DNA from: Paenibacillus durus
GTDB lineage: Bacteria > Bacillota > Bacilli > Paenibacillales > Paenibacillaceae
DNA: 64,000 nt
Direction of reading: 5' to 3'
Assembly: GCF_000756615.1 (NCBI RefSeq)
Contig: NZ_CP009288.1
Location: forward strand, 2,542,001 to 2,606,000
The notes beneath the pieces were generated by a model, which made no database searches, was not told the origin of the DNA, and saw only the letters and a list, made by a program, of their open reading frames with translations. Made by a program: the position numbers and the translations under genes. Below, one piece after another: positions 34,101 to 43,600 of the stretch; positions within the stretch are counted from its first letter, which is position 1; every line of letters begins with the position of its first letter.

Positions 34101-34601
34101 GCTGCAATCAACAAGGCTGTGGAGCTTGGGTTTGCCAAAGGGTATGCGGACGGAACCTTCCGTCCGAACCAAACGGTCAACCGGGCGGAGTTTATTACTC
34201 TCCTGATGCGTGCTGTGAAACATACGGACACCGGGAAAGCCCTGGGCTTCAAAGATGCGGGCAAAATTCCGGCTTGGTCGCAATCCTTTATCGCGCAAGC
34301 TTTGGATGCGGGTATTATTGCGGGCTATAATGATAACACCTTCCGTCCCGATCAGGTCATCACAAGAGCCGAAATGGCGGCGATGATTGTCCGTGCTGGC
34401 GGAGTCCAAGTGAATCCTAAGGCGGTGCTGTCTTTTGCGGACGCCAAGGATGCTCCGAAATGGGCGGTTCCTTATATTGCAGCGATTAAGGATGCGGGGC
34501 TTGTAAACGGAATCGGTCAGAACCGGTTTGCTCCAAATCAAAGGGTTACAAGAGCGGAGGCTGTAACCGTCATTCTGGGGCTGCTGCAGCGAGCGCAATA
34601 A
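31197..34601 (+). CDS. S-layer-anchored protein with two tandem purple-acid-phosphatase-like modules
   Basis: This 1134-residue exported protein has a signal peptide (MRLLKYITAMLLVFLLAAGS, cleaved after an AxA near residue 33). Two copies of a 437-residue unit follow (about 39-472 and 476-909). Each unit has an N-terminal Fn3-like domain (VSKVTVTFNGDPKTSKGFTW) and a metallophosphoesterase domain with ligand motifs FIDLADTQ, VVHNGDIVDN, AAGNHEDENN, VNIHKGPY and LQGHDHIYART. The metal sites look complete in both copies. A Gly/Thr/Pro linker (about 920-960) leads to three SLH domains, which bind secondary cell-wall polymer. It should hydrolyse phosphate esters at the cell surface. AAAAGGAG (31183-31190) fixes the ATG at 31197. 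The doubled catalytic half is very recent, since the repeats are almost identical in DNA. Confidence 0.9.
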   Translation: MRLLKYITAMLLVFLLAAGSLNAAGPVLAAESSDAAVSVSKVTVTFNGDPKTSKGFTWYTPKASQDSDVQVIEATYGKAEFDTGLTFKGITQVSTNSPLENVHKAEATGLKADTAYYFRVGDAALNVWSEAGTFKTAPAGGAFTFIDLADTQAKSEDEAILSSETLVKALATVPDADFVVHNGDIVDNGIKEEQWNWLLGHSRQSLLNTTIVPAAGNHEDENNAFIEHFDIKPAAGSATETGAYYSYDYSNAHFVVLNTNENSEEYADFSKDQVEWLKSDVKAAKAAGAQWIIVNIHKGPYTTSNHATDTDIMGPNGVRTKIAPLMAELDIDFVLQGHDHIYARTKPIKSDNTAAATAKFIESQNGKSVEYTVNPDGTIYLIPATAGPKVYYKNQKEALGDKYYNLFERAEENHAAKYGPDPSDATRPKRSQVQNFVGITIDGGKLTAYTYEIDQNVDNAAPYLVDQFGIQKDVGVSKVTVTFNGDPKTSKGFTWYTPKASQDSDVQVIEATYGKAEFDTGLTFKGITQVSTNSPLENVHKAEATGLKADTAYYFRVGDAALNVWSEAGTFKTAPAGGAFTFIDLADTQAKSEDEAILSSETLAKALAAVPDADFVVHNGDIVDNGIKEEQWNWLLGHSRQSLLNTTIVPAAGNHEDENNAFIEHFDIKPAAGSATETGAYYSYDYSNAHFVVLNSNENSEEYADFSNAQVEWLKSDVKAAKAAGAQWIIVNIHKGPYTTSNHATDTDIMGPNGVRTKIAPLMAELDIDFVLQGHDHIYARTKPIKSDNTAAATAKFIESQNGKSVEYTVNPDGTIYLIPATAGPKVYYKNQKPELGDKYYDLFERAEENHAAKYGPDPSDATRPKRSQVQNFVGITIDGGKLTAFTYEIDQNVDSGAPYLVDQFGIQKVSSTGNSGGTPSNTGGGGTKPTVPATPPTAPTTPTAPAVPTAPTAPATKLKDIGGHWAAAAINKAVELGFAKGYADGTFRPNQTVNRAEFITLLMRAVKHTDTGKALGFKDAGKIPAWSQSFIAQALDAGIIAGYNDNTFRPDQVITRAEMAAMIVRAGGVQVNPKAVLSFADAKDAPKWAVPYIAAIKDAGLVNGIGQNRFAPNQRVTRAEAVTVILGLLQRAQ
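31311..32613 (+). repeat. Phosphatase repeat unit 1
   Basis: The unit begins GTCAGCAAGGTGACGG and ends GGTATTCAAAAGG. It recurs 1311 bp downstream with only scattered base changes. Confidence 0.95.
32622..33924 (+). repeat. Phosphatase repeat unit 2
   Basis: Near-identical copy of 31311-32613. The changes I noticed are scattered, several synonymous and a few amino-acid replacements (for example KDQVEW to NAQVEW, NTNENS to NSNENS, KEALGDKY to KPELGDKY). Confidence 0.95.
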
Positions 34602-34619
34602 TAGCAGCTTTTCACAAAT

Positions 34620-34660
34620 GGGCGTCCCATAAGCCATGCAATGGCTAGGGACGCCTCTTT
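34620..34660 (+). terminator. Rho-independent terminator after the phosphatase gene
   Basis: GGCGTCCC (34621-34628) pairs with GGGACGCC (34648-34655), with GCCAT/ATGGC inside; a short TCTTT follows. It lies about 20 nt after the stop codon. Confidence 0.75.
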
Positions 34661-34741
34661 GGTATGTTCAAAAAGTGCATTTCGGATGAATTCAATGAAC
34701 TTTGTCGCCTTTTGAGTGAATGATAATATTCCCGGAGAGCA

Positions 34742-34771
34742 TTGACAAAACAAGGAATTAATTTGTACAAT
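34742..34771 (+). promoter_or_regulatory. Sigma-A-like promoter of the polyketide synthase operon
   Basis: TTGACA (34742-34747) and TACAAT (34766-34771) are 18 bp apart, with a TG dinucleotide directly before the -10. Transcription would start near 34778 and run into the AT-ER gene, leaving a leader of about 515 nt. No other good promoter is seen in the interval and no terminator follows within it. Confidence 0.6.
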
Positions 34772-34844
34772 TAGGAAAAATATTCACTTAGATTCCAATC
34801 TTTCTCCGGTAACAAGCCTAATGCAAATAGCGATAAGAATCATC

Positions 34845-35039
34845 TTAGCGATTGCTATAATGGCTCTTTTTTGCCCTTCCTAAATGAGACATACCAGTAC
34901 CAATTTCCGATAAGACAGTTATGGCAGAAGTTCTGTCACTTTCATAAGGAACCACCATTTTGTCAAGCTTTTCACTCAAATATGTGTAGCCCTTGATGCT
35001 GTCGTTTCCGGGCATGCTTGGCAAATCTACCTCATCCAT
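34845..35039 (-). pseudogene. Possible remnant of an IS110-family transposase
   Basis: A 64-codon frame on the minus strand contains SAITVLSEIGTGMSHLGRAKK, which resembles the C-terminal helix-hairpin region of IS110-type transposases (typically ...AAxxLAEIGxDMSxF...), but the preceding IPG-type segment is missing and no transposase start or end is present. It lies within the polyketide leader. The similarity is short, so this could be chance. Confidence 0.35.
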
Positions 35040-35292
35040 CAGCGACTACTTAGTCACATCCGATTTTTTTCCGGTACACTGTTTATCTCTCTCCACAAAT
35101 TCTTGCGATTGAAAGCAATGGTTTGGAAACTTAAATACAACGCTTATCCCAATAAAATAGGCAGACTCATGTTCATTTACTTTATCTGTTTTTTACTGCG
35201 AACTGGAACCAGAACTATCCTTAACTCTGTATATTTGAAAATTTGAATATATGATTACTCAAATTTATGGTTATAAAGTGGGGATGAAAAAT

Positions 35293-37593
35293 ATGACGAT
35301 ATTTGTTTTTCCTGGACAAGGCTCACAGGTCAAAGGAATGGGAGGAAATCTCTTTAATGAGTTCAGGGAACTAACTGCTCAAGCAGATGACATTTTAGGA
35401 TACTCTATCAGAGAATTATGTATGGAAGATCCTAACTCAACTTTAGGTCAAACCCAGTACACTCAACCTGCTTTGTTCGTAGTTAGTGCATTAAGCTATC
35501 TTAAAAGGATCAAGGAAACGGGGCGCAAACCGGATTTTGTTGCCGGACACAGCTTGGGAGAGTATAACGCATTATTTGCAGCCGGAGCGTTTGATTTTGA
35601 GACTGGATTAAAATTGGTCAAAAAAAGAGGAGAACTGATGAGCCTTGCTACTGGAGGCGGTATGGCGGTGGTTCTCGGAATAACTGAAGAAAACATTGTA
35701 GAGGTTTTAAAACAAAATGGTTTATATTCGATTGATATTGCAAATGTGAATTCACCTTATCAAATAGCACTTTCCGGACTTAAAGAAGATATTGATCAAG
35801 CTAGGCCTATTTTTGAAGCAACTCCAAATGTCCAATTGTTCATTCCGTTAAATGTCAGCGGGGCTTTTCATTCCAGGTACATGACTGATGCACGATTGGA
35901 ATTTGAAAAGATTTTAAATACATGCACTTTTTATCCATTATCCATTCCGGTTATATCCAATGTTTATGCGCGTCCCTATAAGCGGGAGCTTCTGCAATCG
36001 ACTTTAGCTGAACAAATTAATAGTTCTGTAAAATGGACGGAAAGTATCCGTTATTTGATGGGATTGGGAGAGTCCGTATTTGAGGAAATTGGCCCGGGGA
36101 GAGTGTTAACGGGACTGGTCGAACGGATTCAGAGAGAAGCAACGCCCTTAGTCATCGACACTCCCGAACAGGTTGAAGAAGAGCCGGCGCCGAAACCAAT
36201 GGAGCCTTCTGAGCCTAGTCATTCCGCAATTCGTTCCGAAATTACTGCATTTCTACTCGGCAATCCGGAATTTAAAAATGAATATCATCTGAAATATGCG
36301 TATTTGACCGGTGGAATGCACTATGGTATTGCATCCGAGGACTTGGTAATAAAAATGGGAAAGGCTGGAATGATGGGATTCTTGGGAACACATGGCATGG
36401 AGCTTCCGCAAATTGATAATGCAATCCGGCAAATTCAGAAGAATCTGAATGAGGGGCAAGCCTATGGAGTCAATCTGTTTCATAACCCGGCGGACCCTGA
36501 AAGAGAAGAAAAGCTGGTTGATCTGTATTTAGCGCTTGGAGTAAAAGTGATTGAGGCGTCTGCTTTTTTAACAGTAACACCCGCACTCATAATATATCAT
36601 GCCAAAGGTTTGAAAAGGGATGTTAATGGCAGGGTCGTAAGTTCAAACCGGATTATTGCCAAGGTATCCCGCCCCGAGGTAGCAGAAGCTTTTTTGAGTC
36701 CTGCTCCTAGACATATTCTAGATAAATTGCTGCAAGAGAATAAAATTACTCTGGAAGAAGCGGACATGTCAGAAAATATCCCCATAGCCGATGACATATG
36801 CGCTGAATCGGATTCAGGAGGCTATACAGATGGTGCATCGGCTTATACTTTAATTCCGGCCATGATGTCATTAAGGGATGAAATGAAGGAAAAATATCAT
36901 TACCACAATAATATACGGGTAGGGGCAGCAGGCGGGATTGGAACACCGCAAGCAGCAGCAGCGGCTTTTATACTTGGAGCGGATTTTATTCTGACAGGTT
37001 CAATCAATCAATGTACGGTGGAAGCAAGAACTAATGACGTAGTCAAAGACTTATTGCAGCAAATCAATGTTCAGGATACGGATTACGTGCCGTATGGCAA
37101 TATGTTTGAAACAGGCGTAAAAGTTCAAGTGCTTAAAAAAGGAGTGTTTTTTCCTGCGCGAGCCAAAAAATTATATGATTTATACTGCCAGCACCATTCT
37201 CTAGACGAGATTGATGAGAAGACAAGGATTCAAATTCAGGATAAATACTTTAAACGAAGCTTTAATGAGGTATATGAAGAGGTAAAGGCTTATTCCCCTG
37301 AACACAAGATTCATAAGGCCGATCAGAACCCCAAGCAAAAGATGGCGTTAATTTTCAGGTGGTATTTTGAATACAGCAATAGATTGGCTTTGAGCGGAAG
37401 TAAAGAACATATTGTGGATTATCAGGTTTATTGCGGATCAGCCCTTGGCGCGTTTAATCAGTGGGTTAAAGGTACGGACATTTCAATGTGGAGAAATCGC
37501 CATGTGGATGAGATTGGGGAAAAAATAATGAATGAAACGGCAAAAATGTTAAATCAAAAATTCACCGGCTTTCTTGGCATTAAAGAATTATAG
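35293..37593 (+). CDS. Discrete malonyl-type acyltransferase fused to a PfaD-type enoyl reductase (PksE-like)
   Basis: This 766-residue protein supplies extender units to the AT-less PKS modules downstream. The AT domain (about 1-285) begins MTIFVFPGQGSQ, has the nucleophile in GHSLGEYNAL (S87) and the GAFHS motif (H193), which fits malonyl specificity. A linker (about 290-315) leads to an FMN-dependent enoyl reductase of the PfaD/PksE type (about 320-760; YLTGGMHYGIASEDLV, MMGFLGTHGMEL, VRVGAAGGIGTPQAAA-like segment, GADFILTGSINQCT), which would reduce selected double bonds in trans. AT-ER fusions of this kind are typical of Bacillales trans-AT clusters. ATG 35293 is chosen because GTGGGG (35278-35283) lies 9 nt upstream and the sequence aligns with AT starts; 35284 and 35251 are alternatives. 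A 38-bp gap precedes the first PKS gene. Confidence 0.92.
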   Translation: MTIFVFPGQGSQVKGMGGNLFNEFRELTAQADDILGYSIRELCMEDPNSTLGQTQYTQPALFVVSALSYLKRIKETGRKPDFVAGHSLGEYNALFAAGAFDFETGLKLVKKRGELMSLATGGGMAVVLGITEENIVEVLKQNGLYSIDIANVNSPYQIALSGLKEDIDQARPIFEATPNVQLFIPLNVSGAFHSRYMTDARLEFEKILNTCTFYPLSIPVISNVYARPYKRELLQSTLAEQINSSVKWTESIRYLMGLGESVFEEIGPGRVLTGLVERIQREATPLVIDTPEQVEEEPAPKPMEPSEPSHSAIRSEITAFLLGNPEFKNEYHLKYAYLTGGMHYGIASEDLVIKMGKAGMMGFLGTHGMELPQIDNAIRQIQKNLNEGQAYGVNLFHNPADPEREEKLVDLYLALGVKVIEASAFLTVTPALIIYHAKGLKRDVNGRVVSSNRIIAKVSRPEVAEAFLSPAPRHILDKLLQENKITLEEADMSENIPIADDICAESDSGGYTDGASAYTLIPAMMSLRDEMKEKYHYHNNIRVGAAGGIGTPQAAAAAFILGADFILTGSINQCTVEARTNDVVKDLLQQINVQDTDYVPYGNMFETGVKVQVLKKGVFFPARAKKLYDLYCQHHSLDEIDEKTRIQIQDKYFKRSFNEVYEEVKAYSPEHKIHKADQNPKQKMALIFRWYFEYSNRLALSGSKEHIVDYQVYCGSALGAFNQWVKGTDISMWRNRHVDEIGEKIMNETAKMLNQKFTGFLGIKEL

Positions 37594-37631
37594 AGCCGGT
37601 TGTCCTAACAATTTTTATTGGAGGAGAGTTT

Positions 37632-40600
37632 ATGGAACAAGAAAAGGGTCCGGAAAACACTTCATACGTCTCTCGAATTTTCGAAGTATGTAATAAATAC
37701 CCCGATAAAAAGCTGTTTATTTATCAAGATAATAATGAATATCCTGATTTCCTTGATGGGCAAACCTTAATGAATAAAATAAGAACGGTAGGCAGTGCCT
37801 TGCAGTCAAAGCTGGCTCCGGCCGAAAAAGCCATACTTATACTGCCGCAGGGATTAGAATATATTTATAGTATGATGGCATGCTGGTATGCCAATGTTGT
37901 AGCGATACCTGCGCCGATTACTGACCCGGATGTTAAAGCTCAGGATTTGGACAAGCTATCTCTAATCCTAAAAGATTCACAAGCGTCATGCATTATAACC
38001 AATACATATTTAATGAAGGTTCTTAAAGAAAACCCGAATTTTGGCTCTTTATTGATGTTGAATGTGGATGATACGGCATGGGATGGATTTGCTGTAACTG
38101 AGGAAAGAAGCCACAATCCGGGGGATCTTGCCCTTTTGATTTATACTTCAGGTTCTACATCCCAGCCTAAGGGTGTTATGATCAGTCATAAGAACCTGAT
38201 GTTTCAAGCCGGAGCAGATCAGTGGCGAATAGATCAAGATACACGTATGGTTTCCTGGCTCCCCCAATTCCATGCCTTTGGACTTCACAATAATATCCTG
38301 GTCCCGCTTCTACATGGAGCTTCCAGTGTAATTTTATCCCCAAGCCGCTTTATTAAAAACCCCGAAGCCTGGCTTGAAGCCATTGACCGCTACCAGGCTA
38401 CGCATACCGCTGTGCCTAACTTCGCTTTTGAGTATTGCTGCTCATCAATAGTCATTGATTCTGTAAAAAATCTCTCCCTGGCTTCGATCAAGGCAATTAT
38501 TTGTGCAGGGGAGCCTATAAGGGAGGAAGCTTACCAAAGCTTCAATATAAAGTTTAAAAGTATAGGACTTAGGGAGAACGTCTTCTGTCCTCTTCTCGGC
38601 CTGTCAGAAGTATGTCCTGTTGTCAGCATCAAGCCGGGCGAACCTGTCCGCTATTTGAATTTGGATGTTGACTGTTTGGATCAAGGCAAAGTTAAATATA
38701 GCGATAATCCAGGCAAGAGCAGGTCCGTCTCAAGCTGCGGAGAGATTGAGAAGCCTACAAAGATCGTCATTGCCAACCCTGAAACCCGTGTATCCTGCTC
38801 GCCTGGAGAGATTGGAGAGGTCTGGATAAAATCTGACGGTGTAGGATTGGGGTATTTCAACAGAGAGCAGGAAACGGAACAAAGCTTTTCTGCAATTTTG
38901 GATGATACGAAGGAGGACGGATTCTTCCGTACAGGGGATATTGGATTTATTGAAGACAATCACCTCTATATCATCGGACGGGAAAAAGAGGTAATGGTCA
39001 TTCGCGGCAAAAAGCATCACCCTATTGATCTGGAATGGACGATCAAGAAAAATCTTCCGGAGCTTGCTTCTTCAATAGCAATCTTCTCCTGTGAAATCGG
39101 GCAGCAGGAAAGAGTGGTGGTCGTTCAAGAGCTTGAAGCACCTGTTAGCGAATCCGAGTGTAAAAAAATAGTAAAAGATATTATTCGTGTCGTGACTGAA
39201 ACCCATGGCGTTGAGATCTATGAAATCGATTTGGTTCAGAGCGGCAGCATTCCAAAGTCAGGCAGCGGCAAAGTTCAAAAGAAAGCCTGCCGCAATCTCT
39301 ATATGAATCATGAGCTTCCAGTAATTCATAAATATGTGCGGGGGGTTCATACAGCTCAAATGAAAGTTCAAGAAGCCCCTGCAGTCAAGACTGACGAAAT
39401 TATTGAAGCTTTAAAAAAGGAGGTTTTCCTCCCGATACTTGACATTGACCCTGCAGCACTGGAAGAGACAAAAGTGTTATTTGAATTTGGAATAAATTCC
39501 GTCCAGTACGTACAGATCTCCAAGAAGATAGAAGAAATTTTCAATATTTCATTTGAGACTGTCCGATTGTTTGAGCATGTAGATTTTGAGGATCTGGCGA
39601 AGTATATTCTGACACAAATGCATGGTTTGCCTGTTCGAGAGACATCTGAAGCTCAAGCTGTTGCACAGGTTAGGGCTTCAAGCGATACACCGGTCGCCGT
39701 TACCGGAAACACAAATCAAGGGGATATTGCGATCATTGGGGTATGCTGTGATTTTCCGGGGGGCTCTGTTGATTTAGAACATTTTTGGGATAATATCATT
39801 GGAAATTCGGATTGCATCACTCCGATTGAGAAAAGCCGTCCGGGTATTCTAAAAGACTTTGAAGCCTATTACGGAGATTTAGATGATTCTTTTCCGCAAT
39901 GGGGGGGCTTTATTGAAGATGTGGAGATGTTTGACGCTCCTTTTTTTCACATTTCGCCTTTGGAAGCGGAGAGTATGGACCCTCAGCAGAGAAAGTGTCT
40001 GGAGTTCACCTGGACTGTCATTGAGGATGGCGGATACAATCCTGCCCGGTTAGCCGGACAAGACGTTGGGGTATTTATTGGTGTTCATTATAACGATTAT
40101 GCAGAGCTGGTTCTAAGACAGCCTGAGCTTATGGAAACCTACGGGGCTTACCTCGATTCGGGGCTTCATATGAGTATGATTGCAAACAGGGTTTCGCGCT
40201 GGTTCAATTTTCATGGTCCAAGTGAAGTGGTCAATACGGCTTGCTCAAGCTCGTTAGTAGCCGTACACCATGCCGCAGAAGCGATTCACAAGGGAGAATG
40301 CAGTCTTGCCGTTGCAGGAGGCATTAACCTTATCCTGACGTCCCGGGTTTACCGCGCCTGCCATAAAGGAAGAATGCTGGCAAAAGACGGACGTTGTAAA
40401 ACTTTTGACGAGCAGGCAGACGGATTTGTAAGAGCGGAAGGGTATGGTGCCGTATTGCTCAAGGCATATGACCGGGCCGTAGAAGACAAGGATACGATTT
40501 ACGGAATCATTAAAAGAACGGTGATCAACCATGATGGACATTCCGGCTCATTAAGAGCGCCAAATCTCAATGCTCAAAAGGAGCTTATTAAGGCGGCGTA

Positions 40601-43600
40601 TAAAGATTCTGACGTACCTCCCGAAACGATCAGTTATATTGAGACCCATGGGACAGGAACTTCCTTGGGTGATCCTATCGAGGTTCAGGCCATTCAGGAG
40701 GCGTTTAAGGAGGTTAATCCCAATATCCCTAATTCCTTCTGTGGCGTAGGTTCCGTTAAAACCAATATTGGCCATCTCGAATCCGCCTCTGGCATAGCCG
40801 GACTTATAAAGGTGCTTCTATCCATGAATAAAGGTATGCTGCCGGGTATTGTTCACTTTAACAAGCTGAATCCCTATATTCCGCTGAGTATGAGCCCTTT
40901 ATATATTGTAGACCGCGTGAAAGAGTGGAAGAGACTGACAAACTCAGAGGGGCAGGAGATCGCAAGACGGGCGGGGATCAGCTCTTTTGGATTTGGCGGC
41001 GCAAATGCCCATGTGGTAGTTGAGGAATATATTCCTCATAGTAGGCTCGAAGGAGCGGCTGCCGGTCTAACTAAATTTAAGGCGGCGATCATTCCGCTGT
41101 CGGCAAGGAGTAAACAACAATTAAATGCTTATGCTCTAAAGCTGCTTAAATTTCTGATGAAATTTAATACAGAGGTTAAACTCGAAGATCTGGCCTACAC
41201 TTTTCAGGTCGGACGCGAGGCCATGGAGGAGAGAGTGTCATTTGTAGCCGATGACATTCAGGGATTGATTGAACAATTAAAAGATTTTACGGAAGGAAAA
41301 GACCAGACTCAAATTTGTTATGGCGTTGCACCGGATGAGGATTCCCAGGAAAAAGAATTTGCTGAATTATGGGCAAAGGGCTTGAGTATGGACTGGAATA
41401 AGCTGTATGGCGATATAACGCCCCGCCGGATGAACGTTCCTACCTATCCTTTTGCTAAGGAACGTTATTGGATACCTGAGGCGGAAATTATGCGTGGCAG
41501 TCAAATAATTCCTGTAGCTGGAGCTCTTATTCATCCTCTCTTGCATCAGAATACTTCGGATCTTTCGGAGCAGCGGTTTAGTTCGACCTTTACAGGTGAA
41601 GAGTTCTTCCTTAGAGACCATATAATCAACGGACAGAAGATCCTGCCAGGGGTTGCCTATATTGAAATGGTCCGGGAAGCGGCAAGGCAGGCTACAGGCA
41701 CTTCAGAAGAGAGCCATAATAGGATACGGATAAAAAACATGGTTTGGGCCCAGCCGGTTGTTGCAGCCAGCAACCCTGTGAAGGTAGATCTCTCTCTTTT
41801 TCCTGATGAGAATGGGGAGATTGGCTATGAAATATACAGCAATATTTATAATGATGATACCGGGTATAGAGTAAATAGCCAGGGCAGCATAGTGCTGAGT
41901 CCGGCTGTAAAGCCTCAAATGTTGGATATTGGGGCCTTAAAGGCGATTTGCAGTGAGTACCGTTATTCCACTGGACAATGTTATGAAGCTTATAGAGAAT
42001 TGGGAATTAACTATGGCTCGGGACACCAGGGGATTGAAACTTTATATGTTGGTGAAGGTAAAGTCCTGGCGAAGCTGTCCTTGCCCGCTTGCGTAATGGA
42101 CACCAAGGACCAATTTGTGATCCATCCGAGTTTAATGGATTCGGCTTTACAGGCATATATAGGTTTAACATTGCTTTCCGGTGATTTGAAAACCGTTTTG
42201 CCTTTTGCACTCGAAGAGGTGGAGGTTTTTGAAAAATGCAATCCCAATATGTGGGCTTTTATCAGCTACATTGACAATAAAAAGACTGAGGAGAAGGTAC
42301 AGAAGCTTGATATTGACTTGCTGGATGATGACGGCAACGTTTGTGTACGAATAAAGGGGTTATCGTTAAGAGTATTAGAAGATGAGGCGTATTATGAGGC
42401 GCCGGCAGAGACTCATATGCTTGAGCTTTATTGGAAAGAGCAGCCTATTGAGCCTGAAGCTCTAAATGTCAGCTATGCTCAGCATGTAGTGGTGCTTTGT
42501 GAACCCGAAGAAGATATCCTTAAAGCGGTTCAAGGCGGGATGGATAAAGCACAATTTATGATCTTGCATTCAGAAGACCAAGCTATTGATCAACGATTTG
42601 AAGCCTATACGGTACAGGTATTTGAGGAAATACAAAGGATTATAAAAGCAAAACACACAAGCAGGATATTGATCCAAGTTGTAATTTCCTTTAACAACGA
42701 ACAAATACTCTTATCAGGTCTCTCCGGATTATTAAAGACGGCCCAATTGGAAAATCCAAAAATTGCCGGTCAATTGATTGAAATTGAAACCTGGGATAAT
42801 CCGGAAGAAATAGTGAATCAGCTAACTGAGAATAGCAGAGGCAGCTTCGATAACCATATTCGATATATAAACGGTAAAAGATGGGCTATAGACCTGAAAG
42901 AATTGGAGACAGCAAATGAAGAAGTCCATATTCCATGGAAAGATAATGGCACCTACCTGATTACTGGCGGCGCAGGAGGCATTGGTTTGATCTTTGCCGA
43001 AGAAATTGCTCAGCGTGTTCAGGGTGCAAACTTAATATTAACAGGTAGATCCCCACTCCGTGCGGACAAGGCAGCTAAACTTGAAAAGCTGCGGGAATCA
43101 GGAGCGTTTATTGAATATCAGCAAGCAGATATTACGCAAAAGGATGCTGTTGCCGGATTAATCAGAAGCATTCAGGATAAGTTTGGAAATATTAACGGCA
43201 TCATTCATAGCGCAGGGGTAATTCGGGATAACTTCATCATTAAAAAAACCAAAGAAGAGCTAAAAGAGGTATTAGCACCCAAAGTTACCGGGCTGCTTAA
43301 TATTGACCAGGCAAGTAAAGATATTAACATGGATTTCCTCATTCTTTTTTCTTCTGTGGCTGATATGATGGGTAATCTTGGTCAGGCTGACTACGCTGCT
43401 GCAAATGCTTTTATGGATGCGTATGCGAAATACCGAAATCAACTGGTGGCGGCAGAGCAGCGCCCTGGACAAACCTTATCTATTCTTTGGCCTCTATGGA
43501 AGGATGGAGGGATGAAGGTGGATCAGGAATCCGAGAAGATTATGCTGGAAAGAATGGGTTTGGCGCCCATGAATACGGCAGCGGGTATCCGGATGTTGTA

